The translations under genes were made by a program, and so were the position numbers. The notes beneath the pieces are model-generated. The model was not told where the DNA came from, did no database searches, and saw only the letters and a list, made by a program, of their open reading frames with translations. DNA of 48,950 nt from Terrimicrobiaceae bacterium (GTDB lineage: Bacteria; Verrucomicrobiota; Verrucomicrobiia; Chthoniobacterales; JAATET01): assembly GCA_028713285.1 (NCBI GenBank), contig JAQTOP010000016.1, positions 1 through 48,950 on the forward strand. Reading direction: 5' to 3'. Each line of letters starts with the position of its first letter. Position 1 is the first letter of the stretch. Shown in pieces: positions 26,609 through 34,821 of this stretch.

Positions 26609-29600
26609 TCAATTCTCCCCGGTTTGGAGCATGATATTATCAAAAGTGACGTCATTGGGCTGCCCGAAAGTGGAAGTATTGATTCCGACGCGATAGAATC
26701 CGGTTCCCGTCGGCGTTGAGGAACCAAAGCTGCCAATCTGATAAGAGGTCGTGGCGCCCGGACCAGAGCCCGCCCACGGCGTCAGATACAGGGTGGCATC
26801 CGCGGTGCCCGCCGAACCCGGCGCCGGCATGACGACCCTGGCACGATACCAGGTCCCGACGGCCAAGGGACTGCCTATGTTCAAACTCTTCTTGGCATCG
26901 TAAAGAACGGTTCCACCGGCACCCTGCAGACGGAGGTAGCAGCCGGTGATATCGACGCCTGAGGGATCCTTGGCAAAAGCCCGAATCCAGAAGTTGTTTG
27001 CGGTTCCGCCGGAATTCAGGCAGAAGTCGAACCAGAAGGCGGCTCCCTGGTCGTTGCCCAAGGCGGCGGCAAAACTCTGGGCACACTGCAGACGCACGCC
27101 GCCGCTTGTGGAAGGCGTATTGTCAATAAACCGCATGCTTTGAGAGCCGGGCCCAAATGGTGAAGCTCCGGCGACCGTGGTGACTTGCCTGACGGTGCTG
27201 CCCGCGCCGGTTTGGTCACCAGTAATCGTCCAACTCGCCGGCATAAAGCCCAACACCGTGGTTGGATTGTCATTCTTGGCGTCCAATTCCGCACTGGTGT
27301 TCAGCACGGGATTGAAGATGCGATAGGTATCGCGGAGATAAACTGCCGCGACCTTGCGAAATTCGTCCAGGCTGGCGGCGATCTTGATGCTGGAGCCGGC
27401 CGGCGTGTTATCACCGAGGAAGGCTGCGGTACCCGTGCCTGTCTTCGTATTCGCCAGCCGGATAAACGTCGCCCCCGTTCCGTTGGTGAATGTCGGACCG
27501 GGAGTGTCTCCGAAGTTGTTGCCCAGATAGATCAGATCAACGGCGTTGGTTCCGGTGTGCGTAAAAGTCAGGCTGTAAGCAGCGCCTCCGGAGTTGAACC
27601 AGTTGTCGGCATACAGGAACGCACCCTGGTAGTTTTCGATATTTACCATATTCAGACTGACGGGTGTGGGGTCATTTTCGGAAATTGGCTGCGTGCCCGC
27701 CTTGAATCCGCCAATCGCAACGACGCCCGCCGTGGTCCCGGCACCCCGGGATAAATGAACATCACCGACTTCGGCTTCGCCATAATGGTTAACAAGCGTC
27801 AGGCTTTGGTTGTCCATGACATCGATAGCCCAGGGACACCGGTATCCATTGACCAGCATGCCCACGCCCGAACTGTTGTCCATCAAAGCATAGAAGTATC
27901 CGGTCTTGGCATAGTCCGACCCTTTGACAATGGTGCGGCCGTCAATCCTGAATGTTTGAAAAATATTCGCGCGTCCACAGTCGTCCACAGTGAGAGGGCC
28001 AATGGTTTCCCTGATCAGAACATTGGCTCCCGCAGGCAAATCTTTAAGCACCGTGCCCGGCGCTTCGTAGCACACGGTATGGTTTCCCGGATTGCCGGTT
28101 GAATGGTGCAGGGTGTAGACGCCATCAATCACCAGCTTGCAGGCGCCCGTCGAGGTCACAAGCGCCGAGGTCGTCGTGCTGGCCTGACCCGGTGGAGCAT
28201 CTGGAATTCCGAAGGTAAACTGGGTCAGCGTGATATTCTGAGGGGTGGCCACCGTCATCATCGTGCCACCCTCCGGGCCATACCAAAGAAGTTTGCTGAG
28301 CAGGCCGGAACCCTGGATGCTGTAATTGCCCCCGGTGACGGCCAGCGTCGTGAGAATCTTGTAGCGCCCGACTGGCAGATAAACGATCGATCCGTTGTTC
28401 AAGTTCATGGCGTAGGTAATCGCCTGTTGGATTTTATCGGTCACGTCGGTTCCGCCGGTATTGTCGGCCAAGTAGGGCGCCTTCGTTACATCGATAATAT
28501 TGATTGCGTCAGCGGGCCAGTTACCCGAAAGGAACGTCGTGGAGGCCGAAGTTAGCTGGCTGCCAATGGCTCCGGAGGGGATATATTGCAACACGTCGGC
28601 CGGATCGTCCTTTTGGTAGAGGTTCGCCAGGGAAATGGTGGAGCAATAGTTATTGGAGTAGAGAAGCTTGGTCGCATTGTCGGGGCCGTTTTGATGGTCC
28701 AGAACGACCGGAGGACTGGCGGCGGGCGCATGGGTGAAAACGCAATCTGTGATCAAGTGGCTGCCACGGGCCCCAAAGGTGATGGCGCCGGAGCCGTCGG
28801 TGTTGGTCCAGCTGTCGATCAAACAATCCTGGATGACCTGGCTCTGAAGGGAGCCCGATTTTGCCGATTGGAAGAACTTCCTGGACCCATGAGACGTATT
28901 GTGGCGCACTTTCAGACAGCCTCCGCCAGCGGTCAAATCGATGTCCGAGACTGTGGAATTTTCAAAGTGGTTGTTCATGACGGAGGCTTTCCCATTTTTG
29001 GTGAAAATCCCGGTGTTGCAGTCCTCAAACTGGCAGCCATCAATGATCCAGTTGTAGTCATTGAACCCCAACTCGCCCAGCGTCAGACCCTTGCCGGAAA
29101 TGTTGGAGAAGTAACAGTTCCTAACAAAGACATGGGCTGCGGCCTGGGTAGGGGCGACGTCCTGCCCCCTGCTGCGGAGGCCATAGCCCGTAAAGTTCTT
29201 GAACGCTTCATTTGTGTGCCAAATGCGGGTCTCAAAGTTTTCGGTTGAATTGTGATAGAACCCAGTACCTGCGATATTGCGTCCATCCCAAGTGATGCCA
29301 ATGTAGCGGCTCCGACTGGCCGAGTTTGAGGAGAACATGGTTTGGCCGGATAACCCATACCATTTAATAATGGTGGACTTTCCGCAGCCGATTATCGCCA
29401 GGCCGGCACGGGCACTGGGAGTGTCAACTCCTCCGGTGGTGTTCCACGTCAGGGTCGAGCTGATTTTGTAGGTGCCGGCGGGAAAATAAACGGTTTTCTT
29501 TGCCGTTGTGCCGGTATCCGGGCTGGCCGCGGCGTCACGCAGCGCGTTGTTGATGGCGGTGGTGGAGTCGGTTGCGCCGGTCTTGTCGGCCAGGTATGGA

Positions 29601-29740
29601 CTGGATGTCACGTCGATCCAGTCTGATCGGGGAGTCCAGGTGAGAACGGGAATATCGATTGCCTGAACGGATTCAGCCATCGTGAAGATGACTGCTGCTG
29701 AGAGGATCAGATTCCTGATCCCAAGGGGGAGTTTTTTCAT
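26609..29740 (-). CDS. Large secreted beta-helix protein, two tandem pectate-lyase-3 modules
   Basis: A 1043-residue protein with a clear signal peptide (MKKLPLGIRNLILSAAVIF, cleaved after about SVQA). Two similar modules begin with the same pattern: VTSSPYLADKTGATDSTTAI near residue 42 and VTKAPYLADNTGGTDVTDKI near 420, each followed by V-Y-F/L-P-x-G-x-Y-K-I, the start of a right-handed parallel beta-helix (GH28/GH55-related). The C-terminal 190 residues look like a lectin- or LamG-like beta-sandwich. Two tandem helices recall GH55 exo-beta-1,3-glucanases; polysaccharide cleavage is inferred. No catalytic residues can be named. GC content looks lower than in most neighbours. A XylR-like regulator is divergent. 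Confidence 0.78.
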   Translation of the reverse strand: MKKLPLGIRNLILSAAVIFTMAESVQAIDIPVLTWTPRSDWIDVTSSPYLADKTGATDSTTAINNALRDAAASPDTGTTAKKTVYFPAGTYKISSTLTWNTTGGVDTPSARAGLAIIGCGKSTIIKWYGLSGQTMFSSNSASRSRYIGITWDGRNIAGTGFYHNSTENFETRIWHTNEAFKNFTGYGLRSRGQDVAPTQAAAHVFVRNCYFSNISGKGLTLGELGFNDYNWIIDGCQFEDCNTGIFTKNGKASVMNNHFENSTVSDIDLTAGGGCLKVRHNTSHGSRKFFQSAKSGSLQSQVIQDCLIDSWTNTDGSGAITFGARGSHLITDCVFTHAPAASPPVVLDHQNGPDNATKLLYSNNYCSTISLANLYQKDDPADVLQYIPSGAIGSQLTSASTTFLSGNWPADAINIIDVTKAPYLADNTGGTDVTDKIQQAITYAMNLNNGSIVYLPVGRYKILTTLAVTGGNYSIQGSGLLSKLLWYGPEGGTMMTVATPQNITLTQFTFGIPDAPPGQASTTTSALVTSTGACKLVIDGVYTLHHSTGNPGNHTVCYEAPGTVLKDLPAGANVLIRETIGPLTVDDCGRANIFQTFRIDGRTIVKGSDYAKTGYFYALMDNSSGVGMLVNGYRCPWAIDVMDNQSLTLVNHYGEAEVGDVHLSRGAGTTAGVVAIGGFKAGTQPISENDPTPVSLNMVNIENYQGAFLYADNWFNSGGAAYSLTFTHTGTNAVDLIYLGNNFGDTPGPTFTNGTGATFIRLANTKTGTGTAAFLGDNTPAGSSIKIAASLDEFRKVAAVYLRDTYRIFNPVLNTSAELDAKNDNPTTVLGFMPASWTITGDQTGAGSTVRQVTTVAGASPFGPGSQSMRFIDNTPSTSGGVRLQCAQSFAAALGNDQGAAFWFDFCLNSGGTANNFWIRAFAKDPSGVDITGCYLRLQGAGGTVLYDAKKSLNIGSPLAVGTWYRARVVMPAPGSAGTADATLYLTPWAGSGPGATTSYQIGSFGSSTPTGTGFYRVGINTSTFGQPNDVTFDNIMLQTGEN

Positions 29741-29741
29741 T

Positions 29742-29750
29742 GGGGGGGGG
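29742..29750 (-). repeat. Nine-base homopolymer just upstream of the beta-helix start
   Basis: Nine G on the plus strand (nine C on the coding strand) lie one base before the ATG at 29740. No Shine-Dalgarno sequence occurs there; the leader is C/T-rich. Such tracts are prone to slippage and could vary in length, changing leader structure or transcript folding. Confidence 0.6.
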
Positions 29751-30263
29751 AGGAGATGCCAGCAAACGCTATCTGGTGGTCAGATCGGGTCCATTGGCGG
29801 TTTAAATTGCGGGTTTAAGCGCGGCTTCTTTTCCTAGGGGGCGGATTTTGGGGGAAGATCCGACGAACGAAGATAAACTATAGTCTTCCGTTCAAGGTCG
29901 GGTATATTTCAAACATTTTTACTTTGCGCAAGCAATAAAATGTGCCTTGGCAGATTACTCGCCGTAAACGCGACCTCGTGCGACAGCACGGTGCCGGGAG
30001 CGTTTTGGACAAGAACGCCATTAGCCGCCATCCCGAAATGAGAAGACGAGGAAGGGCAGAAGGGAGCTTGAAACGGAGCGGTGACGAACTACAGCAAGCC
30101 ATGGGGGGGAAGCACATCTTGCGAATAGTTCCGAAGATGAAATCTACGACGGTTTCCGAATAGACGCCGGCATTCGAGCGAGGCGCCCTTCGTCGAAGGT
30201 GCTATGCCGTCGAGCATTGCCGCTTCAGTCAATCTTGTAATACGAATACGTCCTTCGCAAACC
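29751..30263 (+). promoter_or_regulatory. Divergent intergenic region between beta-helix and regulator genes
   Basis: About 510 bases, more AT-rich near 29870-29940, separate divergent genes and must contain their promoters. I see no convincing -35/-10 pair. Short ORFs on both strands (for example 29878-30117 minus and 29942-30163 plus) have no recognisable similarity. The XylR-like regulator could bind here, but no clear repeated operator half-sites were found. Confidence 0.45.
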
Positions 30264-31436
30264 ATGCCACGCAAGCCCCCCAAGCCGCCCCATGTGGCCC
30301 TCATCATCGAGACGTCGAAGATGTATGGGCGCGAAATCCTGCGCGGGATCAGCAGCTATGTCCGGCTGCATGGTCCGTGGTCCATCTATGCCTCGGAGCG
30401 CGGGCAGGACGACCCCGATCCTCCGTGGCTGGCAAAATGGCGCGGGAACGGAATTATCACCCGGAGTCTCGATCTCGCCTGGTGCCGTGCCGCAAAAAGG
30501 CGCGGGATTCCCGTGGTGAGCCTGCGCCATCTCCTGGACAAACCGGATTTCCCCACCATTTTTCCGGATCAGGAAAAAATCGTTTCCCGGATTGTCGCGC
30601 ATTTTCGCGAGAGGGGATTTCAGAACTTCGGCTACATCGGCGTCGATGGAAACAAAGGCTGGGAACGGCTGCGGCACGAGGCATTTGTCCGTCTGGTCGA
30701 AGAACGGAGCCCTTCCAATATCAGCATCCGTCCCAATCTCGTGAAGCCCGGTTTGGGATGGGAGGAGGAGGAGGAACAGCTTGCCGCGTGGGTGCGCATG
30801 CTGCCGAAGCCGATCGGCATCATGGTCAACCACGACACCCAGGGCATCCAACTGCTCGACGCCTGCCGCCGCGCCGGGACGCGCGTGCCCGATGATGTCG
30901 CCGTGGTCAGCGTCGATAACGATCCGGTGCTTTGCGAAATCGCTGCGGTGCCGCTTTCCAGCCTGGATCAACATGTCCAGTCGGTTGGATTCCGCGCCGC
31001 CGAACTCCTGGATCGCATGATGCGGGGGAAAAAAGTGGCGCCAAAAAACCATTTCACGGAACCCGGGGAGGTGGTGGTCCGGCAATCGTCCGATAGCGTC
31101 GCGGTGAATGACGAAAATTTGGGAAAGGCCATACGATTCGTGAGGGAAAATGCCTGCAAAATAGCGGGGGTGGAAGACGTCGCGCGCGCGTCCGGCCTGT
31201 CCCGGCGGGCGCTCGAAAAAAAATTCGCGGAAAAGCTCGGACGTTCTCCGCTCGAGGAAATCCATCTGGGACGTTTTCGGCGGATGAAGCAACTCCTGCT
31301 CGAGACGGACTACACGCTTCCGCGGATCGCCGAGTTGACCGGATTTCAATATCAGGAATATCTGATTCGCTTTTTTCGTAAAAGATCGGGAATGACGCCC
31401 GGGGCGTTCCGTCGCAAAACACGCTTCAAGGCATAA
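30264..31436 (+). CDS. XylR-like transcriptional regulator (LacI-type sensor, AraC output)
   Basis: A 390-residue regulator. The N-terminal two thirds form a LacI-type sugar-binding domain (HVALIIETSKMYGREILRGI, then FQNFGYIGVDG, VPDDVAVVSVDNDPVLCE). The last 110 residues are an AraC-type double helix-turn-helix (VEDVARASGLSRRALEKKF, then RIAELTGFQYQEYLIRFFRK). This is the E. coli XylR layout, common in Verrucomicrobiota. Start 30264 (MPRKPPKPPHVALI) is chosen; an in-frame ATG 20 codons earlier adds no recognised sequence. It probably senses a sugar and activates the divergent beta-helix gene and/or the downstream operons. Confidence 0.88.
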   Translation: MPRKPPKPPHVALIIETSKMYGREILRGISSYVRLHGPWSIYASERGQDDPDPPWLAKWRGNGIITRSLDLAWCRAAKRRGIPVVSLRHLLDKPDFPTIFPDQEKIVSRIVAHFRERGFQNFGYIGVDGNKGWERLRHEAFVRLVEERSPSNISIRPNLVKPGLGWEEEEEQLAAWVRMLPKPIGIMVNHDTQGIQLLDACRRAGTRVPDDVAVVSVDNDPVLCEIAAVPLSSLDQHVQSVGFRAAELLDRMMRGKKVAPKNHFTEPGEVVVRQSSDSVAVNDENLGKAIRFVRENACKIAGVEDVARASGLSRRALEKKFAEKLGRSPLEEIHLGRFRRMKQLLLETDYTLPRIAELTGFQYQEYLIRFFRKRSGMTPGAFRRKTRFKA

Positions 31437-31528
31437 CGTCGATGCGGTCCGCGGCGGCCCGGCCGGCCTTCCGAAAGATTTGTCGGCAAGTGGATCGTCG
31501 TTTTGGAGACAATCACTGACCCGCCTGT

Positions 31529-32062
31529 ATGTCCGACTTGAACGACCCGCATCACGACCAGTTTCTCCGCCTCTTCGCGGAGCATGGACCAGCCTTGCGC
31601 ACGTTCGCTCGCTCGCTGCTGCCTTCGCATGGGGACGCTTCGGAAGTCATGCAGGATGTGGCGGTGGTGCTGTGGCAAAAGTTCGGGGAGTTCGATTCCG
31701 CGCGGGATTTCCGAAAGTGGGCTTTCGGCGTGGTCCGCTTCGAAGTCCTGACTTTCCTGCGGGACAAGGCACGGGACCGGCATGTGTTCGACAATGAACT
31801 TGTGAACCGGCTTGCCGACGACGCATCCGCAGCCGGGACGCGGCACGAGGTCCAGCGTGAAGCGTTGGAGGGGTGTTTGCAAAAGCTGCCGAAGCAACAG
31901 CGCGCGCTGGTCCTCGCGGCCTACAGCAAGGGCACGCGCATGGATGAACTCGCCGCGCGGCGCGGACAGACGGCGATGTCGCTTTACAAAATGCTGCATC
32001 GCATCCGGCGGACGCTGCTCGAGTGTGTGCGGCGCGCCGTCGCGCGGGAGGAACTCGCATGA
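31529..32062 (+). CDS. ECF-type RNA polymerase sigma factor
   Basis: A 177-residue sigma-70-family ECF sigma factor. Region 2 contains FLRLFAEHGPALRTFARSLL and DASEVMQDVAVVLWQKFGEF with FRKWAFGVVRFEVLTFLRDK; region 4 contains LQKLPKQQRALVLAAYSKG and MSLYKMLHRIRRTLLECV. It belongs to the Planctomycetota/Verrucomicrobiota type (Rhodopirellula-type, inferred). The stop overlaps the start of a short single-membrane-pass protein, the probable anti-sigma factor, so the pair is coupled. It likely controls its own operon with the Spy-like protein. Confidence 0.88.
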   Translation: MSDLNDPHHDQFLRLFAEHGPALRTFARSLLPSHGDASEVMQDVAVVLWQKFGEFDSARDFRKWAFGVVRFEVLTFLRDKARDRHVFDNELVNRLADDASAAGTRHEVQREALEGCLQKLPKQQRALVLAAYSKGTRMDELAARRGQTAMSLYKMLHRIRRTLLECVRRAVAREELA

Positions 32063-32493
32063 ACCACGACCAATGGCACGAGCAGATTCAGCGGCATATG
32101 AACGGGCGGGCGAGCGCGGAGGAAGCCGCCGCTCTGTGCGAAGCGCTGAACGAGGACGCGGAACTGCGCGCGTTGTATCTCGATTACATGAACCTCGATG
32201 TGGCGCTGTCCGCGGCGGCGGAGATCGCTGACAACGGGACCGGCCGGATCGCGACACGCACGCGACTGCCCGCGCCCTCCTGGCGTTGGCTCGCTGCGGC
32301 AGCAGCCTGTGTGGCGCTGATTATTTCTGTGGTCCTTCCCGGATTTCGCGATTCGTCCCCGGCGCGGCCGGACGTCGCTTTTTCTTCGGCCCAAATCGCC
32401 GTCGCGCGACTGTCCGTGCGTCCGACTTCAACGCTCCCCGGATGGATTTCGCCGACAGCCTCGCTGCTCGATGAACGCCGCTTTCCCGAATGA
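32059..32493 (+). CDS. Short anti-sigma-factor-like membrane protein
   Basis: A 144-residue protein whose ATG overlaps the sigma factor stop. The cytoplasmic N-terminus (HMNGRASAEEAAALCEALN, LRALYLDYMNLDVAL) matches the start of Verrucomicrobiota FecR-like anti-sigma proteins. One transmembrane segment follows (WLAAAAACVALIISVVLPGF, about 87-106). The periplasmic part is only some 38 residues; FecR or LamG domains usual in relatives are missing, so it may be a naturally short or truncated form. It likely holds the ECF sigma factor at the membrane. Confidence 0.75.
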   Translation: MNHDQWHEQIQRHMNGRASAEEAAALCEALNEDAELRALYLDYMNLDVALSAAAEIADNGTGRIATRTRLPAPSWRWLAAAAACVALIISVVLPGFRDSSPARPDVAFSSAQIAVARLSVRPTSTLPGWISPTASLLDERRFPE

Positions 32494-33170
32494 TCCCTTC
32501 GCCAATGCAACCCAGCCTCACATCCCTACGCACCATGAAACGCATCGCCGTCATCGTCCTCCTCACCTCGCTGTGTCCGCTGTTCGCGGCGGACGAATCC
32601 GGCAAGCCTGCCGATCCGTTCGCCGGAGCATTCTTTCCACCGGAACTGATTTTCCTCGCCCGCGACCGCATTGCCTTGACTCAGGAACAGCAGAAAGCCT
32701 TGCGCGCTCGTGTGGAGGAGGCGCAGGCGCGCTCCGATGAATTGCGGACGAGTCTGGACCGCGAAACCGCCGCCCTCGCAGCACTGGCGAAACCGGAGCA
32801 CGTGGATGAAACAGCGCTCGGCGCGCAGCTCGACAAGGTCCTGGATGTCGAGCGCGAGCTGAAGCATCTCCACCTGGGGTTGGTGGCGGGGATCAAGAAC
32901 CTGCTCACCGCCGGGCAGCAGGCGAAGCTGCACGAGCTCGTGAAGGAGGGCGTCGCGCCGCTCGAGGAGGACATCCGCAAACGCCTCTCGGAAAAGGTCG
33001 AACGCGTGAAGGAGGGAGCGCAAAAATGGGCGGCCAGCGGACGCGATCCGTCGCCAATCGCCAAGGCGATGGACGAAAAGTTCAAACCCTTGATCGAAGC
33101 GGGCAAACCCCTCGAAGCGGAGGCGGAGCTGGATCGTGTCCTCGATCAACTCAGGCAGGATGCGAATTGA
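32490..33170 (+). CDS. Spy/CpxP-like periplasmic protein
   Basis: About 211-226 residues. The start overlaps the anti-sigma stop (ATGA at 32490), but ATG 32535 (MKRIAVIVLLTSLCPLFAA) starts a better signal peptide. The mature protein is almost wholly helical and charged, with ELIFLARDRIALTQEQQKAL resembling the LTxxQ motif of Spy/CpxP-type periplasmic chaperones, and a further helical repeat later (LGLVAGIKNLLTAGQQAKL). It may be a periplasmic stress sensor or chaperone tied to the sigma pair. The family call is by pattern only. Confidence 0.72.
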   Translation: MIPSPMQPSLTSLRTMKRIAVIVLLTSLCPLFAADESGKPADPFAGAFFPPELIFLARDRIALTQEQQKALRARVEEAQARSDELRTSLDRETAALAALAKPEHVDETALGAQLDKVLDVERELKHLHLGLVAGIKNLLTAGQQAKLHELVKEGVAPLEEDIRKRLSEKVERVKEGAQKWAASGRDPSPIAKAMDEKFKPLIEAGKPLEAEAELDRVLDQLRQDAN

Positions 33171-33188
33171 GAACCTGCCGGGCACGCG

Positions 33189-34691
33189 GTGAGAGCAAAA
33201 ATTCTCCTCACTTCCCTTCTCGGCTTCTTCTGTCTCGGTAACGTGAACGCCGGGGCTGCGCGGGAGACCCGGTATCTGGCTTTCCAGATCTTCACCTACT
33301 ACAGTCCCGATCCGAAAGTCGCCGCTCTGATGAGCAGCGGGAGCAGGGCGCCGCTCACGCCGGGCAATGCGGAGCTTCGCGCCTGCGTTGAGGACATCAA
33401 GCAGCGGATCGGCGCGACAGGCGACCCGCAAACCCGGCTCGCCGTCATGCTGGGACCGCTCTGTTTCGAACAGAGCGACGCCGGGATCACCAAGTATATT
33501 GAACGTGCATTCGATCTGGCTCTCGAAACCGATGTGGCCGTCGGCTTCCACATCGACGATTCCATATTCTGGGCCGCGCGCAGGGATCTGTGGAGCGATC
33601 CGAACAACGTGGAGGCCATGGATTGGGAAGGGACGTCATGCACGGGCCGGCGCCTGGACTGGGGACGCGAGCCCACGGAGGCCCCGCCGCAGATGTGCTT
33701 CAACAGCAAGGCGGTCCAGCGGGAGGTGCGGCGGCGATCCGCGCTTTTTGGGCAGGCCATTCAGGCGGGCGTGAACCGGCTGCAGCGGCTCAAAAGGCCG
33801 GAGCTGTTCGCGGGCGTCATCGCCGGATGGGAGACCATGATCGGGCAGGATTTCAAGACGGGCAGGTATCTCGGATATCGCGCGCTGCTTAACCGGGGCT
33901 TCAGCCGCCAGCGCCCGCCGCAGGACATGGACCGCGAGCAGGAGAATGTCGTCCAGGAATTCATCGATCTATGGACAAAGGGACTCGCCGAGGCGGGTGT
34001 CTCCCCGCAAAAAATCTATTCCCACACCGCGTTCCTTTCGCGCCGAGCTTTCAAGCCCGGTCCCGATGAGGAGGTCACCTATATGCAGCGCAAAGGGGAG
34101 GTCACGTATTCCCAGCACAATCACTTCGCGCCGCCTTCCGTGGCCTTCGGGAAATGCCATCGACCTGGGTTCTCGACCTATCCGCAGCCGGGTCTGTTCG
34201 ACGACATCTACGAGGAGCTGACCAGGCACAAGCAGGCGGGCTGGGCATCCAGCGAGGGAACGAACATGCAGCCCATGAGCGGACCCGGACAATCGGGCAT
34301 GACCATGGAAACCTACCTGGCGAAGATGTTCAACCACGGCGCGACCCTGGTCAATGTGTTCGCCTGGGGAGTCGGAGGAGAAGCCATGAAGAACATGGAT
34401 TTCCGCGTCGTCACCGAGGGGGAGGAGGCCCTGCGGGCGTATCGCAAATTTCTAAAGGGCGTGCCGCTGACCGAAGCCGCGGCGACCTCCAGCCTCATGG
34501 AACGCCTGCCGCCCAAGATTCATCGCATCCAGAAGGCATTCCCCGCATGGATCCGGAATTCCAACGCCGACAACAGGGAGAAGGCCGCCGCGCTCATGCA
34601 GGAAATGGATGCAAAGCTGAAAGCCAAAAGGTTCGACGAAGCCGAAAAGACGGCGGATTCCATTCTGGCGCTGATTGGCGGCAAGCCGTAA
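33189..34691 (+). CDS. Secreted glycoside-hydrolase-like protein of unknown function
   Basis: 500 residues from a GTG start at 33189, which gives a signal peptide (AKILLTSLLGFFCLGNVNA). The mature protein has a TIM-barrel-like spread: YLAFQIFTYYSPDPK, ETDVAVGFHIDDSIFWA, a Trp/Glu-containing GVIAGWETMIGQDF, YSQHNHFAPPSVAF, WASSEGTNMQPMSG and an Ala/Lys-rich C-terminus. These aromatic and acidic motifs resemble glycoside hydrolases of the GH42/GH5 type, but I cannot assign a family or catalytic pair. It follows the Spy-like gene by 18 bases, so it may be in the sigma-controlled operon. Confidence 0.6.
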   Translation: MRAKILLTSLLGFFCLGNVNAGAARETRYLAFQIFTYYSPDPKVAALMSSGSRAPLTPGNAELRACVEDIKQRIGATGDPQTRLAVMLGPLCFEQSDAGITKYIERAFDLALETDVAVGFHIDDSIFWAARRDLWSDPNNVEAMDWEGTSCTGRRLDWGREPTEAPPQMCFNSKAVQREVRRRSALFGQAIQAGVNRLQRLKRPELFAGVIAGWETMIGQDFKTGRYLGYRALLNRGFSRQRPPQDMDREQENVVQEFIDLWTKGLAEAGVSPQKIYSHTAFLSRRAFKPGPDEEVTYMQRKGEVTYSQHNHFAPPSVAFGKCHRPGFSTYPQPGLFDDIYEELTRHKQAGWASSEGTNMQPMSGPGQSGMTMETYLAKMFNHGATLVNVFAWGVGGEAMKNMDFRVVTEGEEALRAYRKFLKGVPLTEAAATSSLMERLPPKIHRIQKAFPAWIRNSNADNREKAAALMQEMDAKLKAKRFDEAEKTADSILALIGGKP

Positions 34692-34821
34692 TGGCTGGAA
34701 ACTCGAGTCCTTCGCAGAAATCTCCTGGAGGACGGCCTCCGCAGTCCGGGCGCAAATGTATCATTTTATTGCGCGATCAATCAATGCGCTTTGGGCCCGG
34801 GGCCGCCAGGTTGTCCCTTCC

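Noticed and set aside
29878-30163. Two short ORFs (minus 79 and plus 73 codons) in the divergent region
   Set aside because: No similarity and no translation signal; more likely regulatory DNA.
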